Made by a program: the position numbers and the translations under genes. Shown here in pieces: positions 26,100-34,906 of a stretch of 64,000 nt of DNA; position 1 is the stretch's first letter, and each line of letters opens with the position of its first letter. This DNA comes from Paenarthrobacter aurescens (GTDB lineage: Bacteria; Actinomycetota; Actinomycetes; Actinomycetales; Micrococcaceae). The stretch covers positions 248,001 to 312,000 of the forward strand of contig NZ_JAOEFX010000003.1 of assembly GCF_025421775.1 (NCBI RefSeq). The letters run 5' to 3'. Below the pieces are notes generated by a model that had not been told where the DNA came from, searched no databases, and saw nothing but the letters and a program-made list of their open reading frames with translations.

Positions 26100-27440
26100 C
26101 TAGGTGCGATCCACCAACCGCGGTGTCTTCCACGCCCGGTCCGGTACCTTGCCGGTGACGAGGGCCACCGCGACCACCAACAGCACCAAGCCCCACGTTG
26201 CGTTGGCAACATCCAGGGCCGACCTCATCACCACGAACGGCGGGATGATCGCCAGGACGGTCCCGACGGCGATGCGCCACATGGCAGGTCGTGCAGCACC
26301 CGGCGTCAAGGCGGTGCTGGCGAGCTCCAACCGGACCAGCGGGGTTGAGACCAGCAATACCAACGCCCAAGCCGCCACGTAGAACAGCGGCCTGCTCAGC
26401 CACCATTCGGCGCTTGCCGGCTCAGGGAACGGCAGTCTCAGGACAAGCGCGATCCCGAACATGGCAATGATCAACGGCAAGTGCCACAGGTAGATGGTCA
26501 TCGCCCGGCTGCCCACCACGAACATCACCTTCTGCACCCAGCCAACGTGCACGCACCGCTGCAGTACCGGGTACACGGCCTTCACCAGCAGCACATGTGC
26601 CAAGCCCACCAGGACCAGCGGGAACATGGGCGGGTTCTGGTTGGTCAGCATGTCCACGGGGTAGGGGCCAGCGTGGGTCAGCGGAACCAGCAAGACGTAG
26701 CAAGCAACCGCGGCCAGTACCAGCTTCCAGCGGGCAAACCGGTCAAAGAATCCGTCGGCGTAGAAGAAACCGAGCTGTTGCAGCAAGCCCCACACGAACA
26801 CCATGTTGAGCAGGCCAATCGGGTTCGAGTCGAAGCCCCACGGGTTGCGCTCCAAACCCAGGCGGAGGATGTCAACGACGACGGCGCCCGCGGCCAGCGC
26901 TGCGACGGTCCAGTACGGTGCCCGGTGGTGGAGCTTCGCCATCGTGGGCACCATTGCCTGGCAGATCAGGTACGCGGCGAGGAACCATAGCTGTACTCCG
27001 GCGCCCGCAGCGATAACGGTGAGCAAATCACCCGGGACGCCAGCCGCCGTCGCGATCCACAGCGCAATGGCGAGGAACGCATACAGCGCGACCGTGGGAC
27101 GAACCAGACGCAGCACCCGGTTACGGAGATAGTCTCCGGCGTCGCCGCCCTTGCGTTGCAGGCTCCGCCATGAGGTGAGCGAAGCGAAGCCGCCAACCAC
27201 GAAGAAGAGCGGCATGACCTGGCCGAACCATGTGCCCTGCGCAAACCAGCTAAGGGAAGTCAGCGGATTCCCTACTCCGATGCCGGACTCGTCAACACTG
27301 ATGCCCATCATGAGCAAGTGCACGGCCACCACGGCAAACATGCAGGCGACGCGAATAAGGTCGACTACCAGGTCACGCGAAGCTGGTACGCCGAGTGGTG
27401 CAGTGGTTCGGGCCGAGCCGGACCTGAGGGTGGAAGACAT
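26100..27440 (-). CDS. Acyltransferase-3 family membrane protein
   Basis: 446 residues from ATG 27440. AGGAG sits 7 nt upstream, so this start is preferred over the ATG at 27476. About 10-11 transmembrane helices are visible. The N-terminal RDLVVDLIRVACMFAVVAVH carries the Arg/His pattern of acyltransferase 3 proteins (R-x10-H), and MPLFFVVGGFAS follows it. Such enzymes acylate surface glycans, antibiotics or lipids using cytoplasmic acyl-CoA. No partner gene indicates the target, so which polysaccharide or lipid is modified cannot be read here. Confidence 0.85.
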   Translation of the reverse strand: MSSTLRSGSARTTAPLGVPASRDLVVDLIRVACMFAVVAVHLLMMGISVDESGIGVGNPLTSLSWFAQGTWFGQVMPLFFVVGGFASLTSWRSLQRKGGDAGDYLRNRVLRLVRPTVALYAFLAIALWIATAAGVPGDLLTVIAAGAGVQLWFLAAYLICQAMVPTMAKLHHRAPYWTVAALAAGAVVVDILRLGLERNPWGFDSNPIGLLNMVFVWGLLQQLGFFYADGFFDRFARWKLVLAAVACYVLLVPLTHAGPYPVDMLTNQNPPMFPLVLVGLAHVLLVKAVYPVLQRCVHVGWVQKVMFVVGSRAMTIYLWHLPLIIAMFGIALVLRLPFPEPASAEWWLSRPLFYVAAWALVLLVSTPLVRLELASTALTPGAARPAMWRIAVGTVLAIIPPFVVMRSALDVANATWGLVLLVVAVALVTGKVPDRAWKTPRLVDRT

Positions 27441-27663
27441 GGGTGCTCCTGGGATTTTCCATTGTGGATTTTCCATTGTTTATCCATCGAGTGGATTAAC
27501 TGTAGCGCACCCAACCGTGTCGCGTCGATGACTTGTTCAGAAAGGTCACGTTTTCCGGGTCAGAAATGGCTGGCCGGGCGTAGCCTGAAGACGGAGGACC
27601 CGCTGCAGTGCCCAGAGTGCTGCCCCAGCGCATCCAGGTCCCATGAACCCACCCCACCAATGA

Positions 27664-28020
27664 ATGGCAGCGCTGATCACTATGCACATCAGGGAATTTT
27701 GGAGTCAGCTTTCTCCGGACACGCAACAATGGCTCATCGACAATCCGGGAAGCAGGATCGTGCCCCGTACCATGACGGCCATCTTCAATGAAGAAACAGG
27801 CGAGCATGGAGCCGTGGATATCCATGGCGGAACCCTGCTCACTGAGGATGATCAGCACTTCATTCAGGAGCAGGCCCGGGAGAGTGCAGAGCGAGCTGCG
27901 GAGGGGCCCAGGTTCTTCGACTCGGTAAACCCGAGGACTAGGTCACGCGCTGCCGCGGGGTGGAGCGGGCTACCGCCTGCGGGCAGCCAGCCCGAAGAGC
28001 CACGTGCCGCCAAGGGCTGA
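27664..28020 (+). CDS. Small conserved-looking protein of unknown function
   Basis: 118 residues from ATG 27664. An in-frame ATG at 27682 (MHIREFWSQLSP) is an equally possible start, and no clear Shine-Dalgarno supports either. The first ~75 residues look like a real folded protein: FWSQLSPDTQQWLIDNPG, VPRTMTAIFNEETGE, then LLTEDDQHFIQEQARES. The last ~35 residues are Arg/Ala/Pro-rich. The 3' end overlaps the PAP2 gene on the other strand by 51 bp, so the tail may be an extension past an older stop. It has no signal peptide or membrane helix. Confidence 0.55.
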   Translation: MAALITMHIREFWSQLSPDTQQWLIDNPGSRIVPRTMTAIFNEETGEHGAVDIHGGTLLTEDDQHFIQEQARESAERAAEGPRFFDSVNPRTRSRAAAGWSGLPPAGSQPEEPRAAKG

Positions 28021-28881
28021 GAGGTAGCCTGCGATCACAATGAAGGCTGTGCCCGCCCAGAAGTAGTCGATGGTGCTGTCGGTGCTCAAGCCCGGCATGA
28101 CCTGCAGCAGCGAATAGCCAGCCACTGCAATCGCCACCACCAGTGCGGAAACCGTGAGCCACACCCATAGCCGGGACGCCGCCCAGTGTTCGCCGTATCC
28201 CTTCCAGACGTTCCAGGTGCTGCCTGTGCGGAGGATGAGCCACCCCGCAGGGAGCATGACGGCGCCGACAACCAGGAATGCCGCCACCACGTCGGCCGGG
28301 CGGTGCCATTGGTTGATGAGCGTGGAGACGCCCGTGGCAACGGCGAACGTGCTGCCGAGGAAGCCTGCCAAAGGCCGCCAGCGGGGTGAGACCATGAGGA
28401 ACACCGCGGCGGCAGCCGAGGCGGCCAGTGTGGTGTGCCCGGAGGGAAGTGAGTTCAGTTCCAGGGTCTGGACACCGCGGTCGGGCCTGTCGGGGATGAA
28501 GAACTTGAGGATCTGCGTGGCTGCATTGGCTGCGATGCATGCCGCAACCGCGATTCCGGCAGCCTTCCAGCGTCGGCGGGCGACGGTCACGAAGAGCACC
28601 ATAATGGCGGCGATCGCGAGCGAAAGCATGGGAAGCATGTCCAGGAAGTCGGTGGAGGCCCTGCCCGCTGTTCCGCCCAACACGGTTGCCTCAACAAGTG
28701 CCGACTCGTCGATGAACTGCCCCATGGTGGTCCGAACAAAGAAGTAGTACGTTGCGGCCAGGCCTACGACGCTGGCGAGCGTGGCCAGTATGAAAAGGAA
28801 ACCTGTTCCGACGCCGGCGTCGCGTTGTTGAAGCGGCCGTTTGCTCGACCTCCCGCTGGTGCGGAATTGCTGGGAACTCAT
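27970..28881 (-). CDS. PAP2-family membrane phosphatase
   Basis: 303 residues with about six hydrophobic segments. The three PAP2 motifs are present in order: KFFIPDRP (K-x6-RP), LPSGHTTL (PSGH, catalytic His) and STLINQWHRPADV (S-R/Q-x-x-H-x3-D, nucleophile His). It dephosphorylates lipid phosphates such as undecaprenyl or phosphatidate phosphates at the outer membrane face. The first ~20 residues are basic. The start at ATG 28881 has no strong ribosome site. A role in recycling undecaprenyl pyrophosphate is possible but unproven. Confidence 0.88.
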   Translation of the reverse strand: MSSQQFRTSGRSSKRPLQQRDAGVGTGFLFILATLASVVGLAATYYFFVRTTMGQFIDESALVEATVLGGTAGRASTDFLDMLPMLSLAIAAIMVLFVTVARRRWKAAGIAVAACIAANAATQILKFFIPDRPDRGVQTLELNSLPSGHTTLAASAAAAVFLMVSPRWRPLAGFLGSTFAVATGVSTLINQWHRPADVVAAFLVVGAVMLPAGWLILRTGSTWNVWKGYGEHWAASRLWVWLTVSALVVAIAVAGYSLLQVMPGLSTDSTIDYFWAGTAFIVIAGYLSALGGTWLFGLAARRR

Positions 28882-28974
28882 TCTGTCTAGGGTGCCACAG
28901 TTCTCTGGAAGGCCCGTGTGAGTGCTGCCTTCGCGTGTCAGCCCCTGTGAGGTCCATGCAACATTCCTGTGACG

Positions 28975-29022
28975 ATTGACACGTGTTAGGTGACGGGTTT
29001 AGGCTACCTAACACGTGTTAGG
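28975..29022 (+). promoter_or_regulatory. Sugar ABC promoter flanked by two LacI-type operators
   Basis: TTGACA (28976-28981), 18 bases, then TAGGCT (29000-29005). Operator 2, CCTAACACGTGTTAGG (29007-29022), is a perfect 16-bp palindrome over the expected transcription start. Operator 1 (28975-28990) has a perfect right half, GTGTTAGG, and overlaps the -35. The CG-centred palindrome is typical of LacI-family sites. A third copy lies upstream of the lacI-type gene at 34880. Confidence 0.8.
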
Positions 29023-29036
29023 GAAGGAATATCTAC

Positions 29037-30455
29037 ATGTCGGGAACCAATGGGGCTTTGCGTCAATTCACACGCAGAAGTGCCCTCACAGCCCTCGGCG
29101 CCGGGATTGTTGGAGTAACCGCGGCGTCGTGGCCGCGCCTGACCGGAGCAGACATTCCGGGCCGGGGAGACAACAGCCTCAGCATTGCCATCATGGGCAC
29201 TGCGGCAGACGCGGCCGCCCGCCAGAAGGTCATCGACGCTTTCGCCAAGGTCCACCCCGAGATCAAGGTCAAGGTCCAAGCCATCCAAGCAGTGGACTGG
29301 AAGGACTTCTTCACCAAGATCCTCACCATGGTTGCAGCAGGCACCCCGCCGGACGTGGTGTACGTGGCCACGGAAGGCGCCCAACTCTTCGCCGAGAAAC
29401 TGGCCCACCCGCTGGATGAATACCTGCGCCGCGACGCCGACCACATGCGGGAGTACTTCGAGGACGTCCACCCCAGCCTGGTGGAAGCGTTTATGTACAA
29501 GGGCAGCCTGTTCCAGCTCCCCATCGACTGGAACGCCGCCAACATGTACTACAACACAGCGTCGCTCCGTGCGGCAGGGCTTGAACGCCCGGCCGATGAC
29601 TGGACGCACACAGACTTCCGCAGCACCCTCGCTGCCATGAAGAAGGCCAACCCCAAGGACTTCACGCCGTACTACTGGACCAACCGCCTCTTCGGCGGAG
29701 TGGTGCCGTGGCTCTACGCCAACGACACCAGCTTCCTCAAGGAAACCAAGTCCACGGGCGGCGAATGGTTGTGGGACGGCTTCTACGCCAACGACCCCTC
29801 ACGCAGCCTCCGCTCCGGCGGCTACCAGTGGCTGGAACCCAACGCCGACGACCCCCGCGTCTTCGAATCCTTCGACTACCTCCGCGGACTGGTGAAGGAC
29901 GGACTGGGTGTCCGGCCGGAGGAAGGCGGCGGCAGCGCGCTGATCGGCCTCTTCGCCTCCAACAGGATAGGTACGACGCCGGCAGGCGGCTATTGGGTGC
30001 AAGGCCTCCACGAGGCGGGGATGACAGAAAACGACTTCGACGTCCAGTTCTTCCCGAAATGGCGGACCCAGCGCCACCAGTTCGGTACGGCCGGCTACGC
30101 GATCATGAAGACCGCCAAGGACAAAGACGCCGCCTGGGAATGGGTCAAGTTCAGCTCCAGCCTTGAAGCCATGCAGATCGTGTTCCCCACCCCAAACACC
30201 ACGCCTGCCCGCCGCTCCATGGTCAACGAGCAGCTCTACGCGGGAACTGGCCCACGGAACTGGAAAGTCTTCTACGACACCTTGGACCGTTTCCCCACCA
30301 CAGGCCCCATTCCAGCGCCACCCCAGCAGGCCGCCGTCGAAACCGCCCTCATGAAAAACGTCAGCCTGGCTGTCAGTGGAGACGAGCGTCAACTCAAAGA
30401 CGCCCTTACTTCCATGCAGCGCGACCTTGAGATTGCCCTGAGGAGGCAGCCATGA
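29037..30455 (+). CDS. ABC transporter sugar-binding protein (family 1), Tat-type signal without lipobox
   Basis: 472 residues, preceded by GGGAAGGAA. The N-terminus has a twin-arginine motif (FTRRSALTALGAG) but no Cys in a lipobox, which is unusual because Gram-positive binding proteins are normally lipoproteins. The fold is that of extracellular solute-binding family 1: MVAAGTPPDVVYV, QLPIDWNAANMYYN, then a WEWVKF segment near the C-terminus. It is the first gene of the operon with two permeases and a GH32 enzyme, so the ligand is expected to be sucrose or short fructo-oligosaccharides. It overlaps the next gene by 4 bp (ATGA). Confidence 0.88.
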   Translation: MSGTNGALRQFTRRSALTALGAGIVGVTAASWPRLTGADIPGRGDNSLSIAIMGTAADAAARQKVIDAFAKVHPEIKVKVQAIQAVDWKDFFTKILTMVAAGTPPDVVYVATEGAQLFAEKLAHPLDEYLRRDADHMREYFEDVHPSLVEAFMYKGSLFQLPIDWNAANMYYNTASLRAAGLERPADDWTHTDFRSTLAAMKKANPKDFTPYYWTNRLFGGVVPWLYANDTSFLKETKSTGGEWLWDGFYANDPSRSLRSGGYQWLEPNADDPRVFESFDYLRGLVKDGLGVRPEEGGGSALIGLFASNRIGTTPAGGYWVQGLHEAGMTENDFDVQFFPKWRTQRHQFGTAGYAIMKTAKDKDAAWEWVKFSSSLEAMQIVFPTPNTTPARRSMVNEQLYAGTGPRNWKVFYDTLDRFPTTGPIPAPPQQAAVETALMKNVSLAVSGDERQLKDALTSMQRDLEIALRRQP

Positions 30456-31417
30456 GCACCGCAACCAGTACGCCTACGGGCACGGGGAGCGAACCTGGCC
30501 GTCGCCAGCGCGCCCACAAGCACGCCCAGGCATCCAAGCGCGGCCGCGTACAGCAGCGTTGGCTGCCGTGGGCCTTCCTGGCACCGACCATCGCGGGCAT
30601 GGGCATCTTCACCCTGCTGCCGATCGTGGCATCAATCGCGCTCGCGTTCTTCCGCTGGGACATCATCTCGGCACCAACATTTGTTGGCTTCGATAACTTC
30701 GCCGAGGTAGTCCAGGACCCGACCGTCAGGGTCTCCTTCCTGAACACCATCGTGTTTGTTGTGGTGGCCGTGGCGCTCCAGCTAGGGCTGGCCCTGGGCT
30801 TGGCGATCATGGTGCAGGAGAAGCTTCCCGCGTGGCTGAGGGTCTTCTTCCGCTCCGCGTTCTTCTTCCCGCTGATCCTGTCCGCGGCATCAGTGTCGAT
30901 CTTCATGCGCTACCTCTTCAACGAGCAGTTCGGCGTCGTGAACTGGATGCTGTCCCTGGTGGGCATCCCAGCGGTCCCTTGGCTGACGACGCCAGGCGGT
31001 TCGGCCGCCGTCGTGATTCTTGTTTATGTGTGGCAGAACTTCGGGTTCTCGTTCCTGCTGTTCATTGGTGGCCTGGCCTCCATCCCGGTGGAGACGTACG
31101 AGGCCGCGTCTATTGACGGTGCGACGGGTTGGCGGAAGCACTGGTTCGTCACCTTGCCGCTGCTCAGCCCCACCACCCTGGTGGCCTCGGTCATGGCGAT
31201 CATCAACGCGCTCCAAGTGTTCGACCAGCCCTACGTCCTCACCCGCGGCGGGCCCGGCGACTCAACACGTACAGCGGTGATGGTGATCTTCGAGTCCGCG
31301 TTCCAACGCCTCGAGTTTGGCCAGGCCTCGGCGATCGGCGTGATCTTGACGCTCATCATCATGGCCATCACCGCCGCGCAGTTCCGGCTCAGCAAACGAT
31401 TCGTCTTCTACCAGTAA
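30452..31417 (+). CDS. Sugar ABC transporter permease, MalF type
   Basis: 321 residues. A basic N-terminal region (residues 1-45) is followed by six transmembrane helices: LAPTIAGMGIFTLLPIVASI at the first helix, and the EAA loop YEAASIDGATGWRKHWFVTLP before the last helices. The EAA-G motif docks the ATPase. No ATP-binding gene is in the operon, so a shared MsmK-type ATPase elsewhere is likely. Start and stop overlap with neighbouring genes support translational coupling. Confidence 0.92.
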   Translation: MSTATSTPTGTGSEPGRRQRAHKHAQASKRGRVQQRWLPWAFLAPTIAGMGIFTLLPIVASIALAFFRWDIISAPTFVGFDNFAEVVQDPTVRVSFLNTIVFVVVAVALQLGLALGLAIMVQEKLPAWLRVFFRSAFFFPLILSAASVSIFMRYLFNEQFGVVNWMLSLVGIPAVPWLTTPGGSAAVVILVYVWQNFGFSFLLFIGGLASIPVETYEAASIDGATGWRKHWFVTLPLLSPTTLVASVMAIINALQVFDQPYVLTRGGPGDSTRTAVMVIFESAFQRLEFGQASAIGVILTLIIMAITAAQFRLSKRFVFYQ

Positions 31418-31425
31418 GGCCCGCC

Positions 31426-32298
31426 ATGACCACCATTCAAGAACGTGTCACCACCACGGCGCCAGTAGTGACGAGGAAGAAGCGCGACTGGTCGGTGGCC
31501 GTCCGTGTCATCGTCTTGCTGATCGCGTCCGTCTTTGTCCTGGGCCCTGTGTTGTGGACGCTGTCCACATCGCTGCGTCCGCCGTCGGAATCCTTCCAGC
31601 TGCCACCCGCTTTCCTGCCGCTGAACCCGGACCTGACCTCCTACGAGCAAGTGTTCAAGCAGCTCAACATCGTGGCACTGGTAGTGAACAGTGCACTGGT
31701 GACGGGGCTGATCGCCGTCGGGCAGATGCTCACTGCAGCCCTTGCCGGCTACGCCTTCGCCCACCTTCGTTTCAGGGGGCGGGGTGCGCTGTTCTCGATC
31801 GTGCTGGCCACCATGATGGTGCCCGCGCAGGTCACGATCGTTCCCGTGTTCATGCTGATCCGCGGCGTCGGACTCTCGGACACCCTGCTCGCGCTGATCA
31901 TTCCGGCCATCCCGACGGCGTTCGGCACCTTCCTGATGCGTCAGTACTTCATGGGGTTGCCGGGTGAGCTCGCCGAAGCGGCTGCGATCGACGGTGCCTC
32001 GCCGTGGCGGACCTTCCGTTCCGTGTACGCGCCGCTGGCCATGCCCGGCCTGGCGATCGTGGGCATCCTGGCATTCAACTTCCACTGGAACGAGTTCTTC
32101 AGGCCACTGATCATGACCATCTCTGAGCAGAACTTCACGCTGCCCCTGGGCCTGGTCTCACTCCAAGGCAACCTCGGCACCGGAAGCATCTCCGTGGTCC
32201 TGGCCGGTGTTGTCCTCTCCATGATTCCCGCGCTGGTGGTGTTCATGTTCGGCCAGCGCGCGCTGCAGGACGGACTCACCGCAGGCACGGGCAAGTAG
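31426..32298 (+). CDS. Sugar ABC transporter permease, MalG type
   Basis: 290 residues from ATG 31426, the first Met after the MalF-type stop, with only 8 bp between the genes. Six transmembrane helices; the EAA loop reads ELAEAAAIDGASPWRTFRSVY. The last helix ends near MIPALVVFMFGQRALQ, followed by DGLTAGTGK, the typical C-terminus of this family. It pairs with the upstream permease to form the membrane channel for the imported sugar. Confidence 0.92.
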   Translation: MTTIQERVTTTAPVVTRKKRDWSVAVRVIVLLIASVFVLGPVLWTLSTSLRPPSESFQLPPAFLPLNPDLTSYEQVFKQLNIVALVVNSALVTGLIAVGQMLTAALAGYAFAHLRFRGRGALFSIVLATMMVPAQVTIVPVFMLIRGVGLSDTLLALIIPAIPTAFGTFLMRQYFMGLPGELAEAAAIDGASPWRTFRSVYAPLAMPGLAIVGILAFNFHWNEFFRPLIMTISEQNFTLPLGLVSLQGNLGTGSISVVLAGVVLSMIPALVVFMFGQRALQDGLTAGTGK

Positions 32299-32326
32299 TT
32301 TCTCATTCGTTCTGAAAGGGGTTCCG

Positions 32327-33727
32327 TTGACGGACCTTGCACTCTTTGATTCCCTGTTGTCTGCGTCGACGCACCAGGATCCCGCGTTCCCGCGCTTCCA
32401 TCCGCGTCCGGCGCAAGGCTGGATCAACGACCCCAACGGCGTCAGCTACATCAACGGCCGGTACCACGTGTTCTTCCAGTACAACCCCTTGTCCGCGCGG
32501 CACTCGCAGATTCAATGGGGGCACGTGAGCTCTGTGGATCTGGTGCGGTGGGAAGAGCACCCTGTGGCGCTTTCGCCACAGCCGGGCGGGCCCGACTCCG
32601 CCGGTTGCTGGACCGGTGTGGTGACCTCGGATGACGGCGTGCCGACTGCTTGCTATTCGGGTATCCAGGACCACGGCGGCCATTCACAGGTTGTCATTGC
32701 CCGGGGTTCCTCTGACCTGGTGACGTGGGAGCAGAACGGACACGTTGCAGCATCCATGCCCAATGATCCGCTGGTAACCGCCGTACGCGACCCCTTTATC
32801 TTCCGCTTCAACGGTGCTCGATACGCCATGCAGGGTGCCGGCCTGGCTGATGGTCGTGCCGCGTTGCTGTTGTACACAGTGGACTCCCTTGACGTCTGGG
32901 AGTACCAAGGCATCTGGCTGACCACTGCTGATCCGGTGGCTGCTGTCCACACCCCTGCCGAGATCTGGGAGTGCCCGCAGTTGGTTCAGGTGCCCGTCTC
33001 TTCCGGTGGCTCCGCCTGGGTCATGATGTTCTCCCTGTGGCTCTCAGGCGACGACCACGAGCACGCCAATGGGGTGGGGCATTTGATCGGGTCTTTGACC
33101 GAGGACCCTGATTCCGGGTTGCCGGTTTTTGTGGCTTCCGCCGGCGGGAAATCCGATCTTGGTCGCGACTTCTATGCCCCGCAGGTTATGCAGCTCTCCT
33201 ATGGTTCGGCTGATACTGGGCCTGCGGCGTTGTTGTGGGGGTGGGCCAATGAAGGTCCCGGACGTGACGGCCGACGGGGCCGCACCCAGGAAGAAATCGA
33301 CGACGCCGGGTGGGCGGGTGTGCTGACGCATCCCCGCATCTTGTCGGTGGTTGACGGGTCGTTGGCCATTTCTCCTGCGCCGGAAGTAGACGCGTACCGG
33401 GGTGCTGCGGTGGCTTCGGGTGCTGCTGGTCCCGTGGTTGTTCCTGGGTTTGCCGAGGTTCTGGTTGGGGGTGGTTCTTCCGGTTCTGGTTCAGGCTCTG
33501 TGGAGCTGGTGCTTGGTTCGGGGGCCGACGCGCAGGTGGTTTACTCGGGATCCGTGGCCGAGGGGGAGGAGTTGCGGATTTTCATCGACGCATCCCTCGT
33601 GGAGGTCTACCGTTCCGGTTCCGTCGCCACCACCCTTCGGGCCTACCCGGCTCCGGGAGAGGACTGGCAGCTTACGTTGCCCGCTGGCGCGACTGCCGAC
33701 GTGTGGAAGTTGACCCTGCCCGCGTAG
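32327..33727 (+). CDS. GH32 beta-fructosidase (sucrose/levan hydrolase), intracellular
   Basis: 466 residues from TTG 32327, with GAAAGGGG 5 nt upstream, so the rare start is credible. GH32 signatures: WINDPNG (catalytic nucleophile Asp), VRDPFIF (transition-state Asp) and EIWECPQLV (acid/base Glu). The C-terminal beta-sandwich contains a Gly/Ser linker (GGGSSGSGSGS) and FIDASLVEVYRSGS. There is no signal peptide, so the enzyme acts on sugar already imported by the ABC system just upstream. The likely reaction is hydrolysis of sucrose or short fructans to fructose. It is the last gene of the LacI-regulated operon. Confidence 0.92.
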   Translation: MTDLALFDSLLSASTHQDPAFPRFHPRPAQGWINDPNGVSYINGRYHVFFQYNPLSARHSQIQWGHVSSVDLVRWEEHPVALSPQPGGPDSAGCWTGVVTSDDGVPTACYSGIQDHGGHSQVVIARGSSDLVTWEQNGHVAASMPNDPLVTAVRDPFIFRFNGARYAMQGAGLADGRAALLLYTVDSLDVWEYQGIWLTTADPVAAVHTPAEIWECPQLVQVPVSSGGSAWVMMFSLWLSGDDHEHANGVGHLIGSLTEDPDSGLPVFVASAGGKSDLGRDFYAPQVMQLSYGSADTGPAALLWGWANEGPGRDGRRGRTQEEIDDAGWAGVLTHPRILSVVDGSLAISPAPEVDAYRGAAVASGAAGPVVVPGFAEVLVGGGSSGSGSGSVELVLGSGADAQVVYSGSVAEGEELRIFIDASLVEVYRSGSVATTLRAYPAPGEDWQLTLPAGATADVWKLTLPA

Positions 33728-33793
33728 GCGGCAGGCCGGCGTCGTGCGCTGTTGCGAGGCCTGGTGTGCATGCTTGCTGGCCAGGTGAATGGT

Positions 33794-34846
33794 TCAGCGG
33801 GTGGGCGCGGGGCCAGTCGAATCCCGGGTGACAAGGCGGCAGGGGACCATCGTCTCAACAGTGGTTCCCTTGCCTGCGGTGTCAGTGCCCTCGATGGCGT
33901 CCAGCAGCTTGGTCATGGCGGCGCGGCCGATCTCCCGCAGTGGCAGGGCCATGCTGGTGAGCGCCGGGACCATGGTGTCGGCGATCCGGGTTTCGTCGTC
34001 GTAGCCCATGATGGAGAGGTCCTCGGGGACGCGGAGGCCCAGTCGTGCGGCCGCGAGGGTCACGCCGACGGCCAGCCGGTCGTTCGCGCACATGATGGCC
34101 GTCGGACGTTCGGCCGCGGACACGCCGTCGAGCAGTTTCATGGCGCCGCGGTAGCCGGCATCAATATCCCATCCGGCCATGAAGATCCTGTCGCTCCGTA
34201 GCGGAACGTTGGCCGCTGCGTGCGCATCCCGGTAACCCTGGACACGGAGTGGCGCTGCCGGAGAGTCCTCGGATCCGGCCAGCAGCGCGATGTCCCGGTG
34301 ACCCAGCTGCAACAGGTGCTCGGTAGCTTCACGCCCGCCGGTTAGCTCATCAGGGATGACATGGTGCAGTTGCGGTTCGGGGTGGGCGTCGTAGCAATTG
34401 GCCAGGACGGACGGCACACGGAGCATGCCCTGCGGAACCTCAATGGGTTTCAAGCCCACTGTCACATACATGAGACCGTCCACCTGCCGGTCCAGGAGGG
34501 TCTCGATGGCGCTCGCATCCCGGGCAGTGTCACGCTCGGTGTCCATGACAACGGTGACGAATCCGCGGCTCCGCGCGATGTCATCCGCACCGCCGATGAT
34601 GTTGCCATCGAACGGGCTGACCACCACTTCGTCGGAAAGGATGCCGATCACCCGGGAACGCTGGTTCCGCAGGCTGAGGGCGATCGCGTTGGGGGAGTAG
34701 TTCAGCTCCAGCGCTGCAGCGCGGATCCGGTCCTGGCTCTCCTTGGCCACATTCCCATCGCCGCGGCCGTTCAGTACCAGCGAGACCGCGCTCCTGGACA
34801 CGCCCGCTCTTTTGGCGACGTCCAGTGCAGTGGCCTTGCGGTTCAT
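33794..34846 (-). CDS. LacI-family transcriptional repressor of the fructoside operon
   Basis: 350 residues. The N-terminal helix-turn-helix reads ALDVAKRAGVSRSAVSLVLN, with hinge helix AALELNYSPNAIALSLR, then the periplasmic-binding-protein-like effector domain (GGREATEHLLQLGHRDIALL, CANDRLAVGV, GYDDETRIADTMVPALTSM). GAAGGAAGGG precedes the ATG. It is convergent with the GH32 gene, with an operator-like palindrome upstream of its own start (34880-34895), so it probably represses both itself and the sugar operon. The effector is likely the imported fructoside or a breakdown product. Confidence 0.93.
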   Translation of the reverse strand: MNRKATALDVAKRAGVSRSAVSLVLNGRGDGNVAKESQDRIRAAALELNYSPNAIALSLRNQRSRVIGILSDEVVVSPFDGNIIGGADDIARSRGFVTVVMDTERDTARDASAIETLLDRQVDGLMYVTVGLKPIEVPQGMLRVPSVLANCYDAHPEPQLHHVIPDELTGGREATEHLLQLGHRDIALLAGSEDSPAAPLRVQGYRDAHAAANVPLRSDRIFMAGWDIDAGYRGAMKLLDGVSAAERPTAIMCANDRLAVGVTLAAARLGLRVPEDLSIMGYDDETRIADTMVPALTSMALPLREIGRAAMTKLLDAIEGTDTAGKGTTVETMVPCRLVTRDSTGPAPTR

Positions 34847-34879
34847 GGGGAGAGCCCTTCCTTCGTTTTCAGCAGTCTA

Positions 34880-34895
34880 CCTAACGCGTGTGAGG
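34880..34895 (-). promoter_or_regulatory. LacI-type operator upstream of the repressor gene
   Basis: CCTAACGCGTGTGAGG matches 14 of 16 positions of the perfect operator at 29007-29022. It is 33 bp upstream of the repressor ATG, which predicts autoregulation. Confidence 0.6.
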
Positions 34896-34906
34896 GCGCC
34901 GGGCTT

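Noticed and set aside
31129..31425. Upstream extension of the MalG-type permease
   Set aside because: The 99 extra codons overlap the MalF-type gene in another frame and do not look like a permease N-terminus. ATG 31426 follows the stop of MalF directly.
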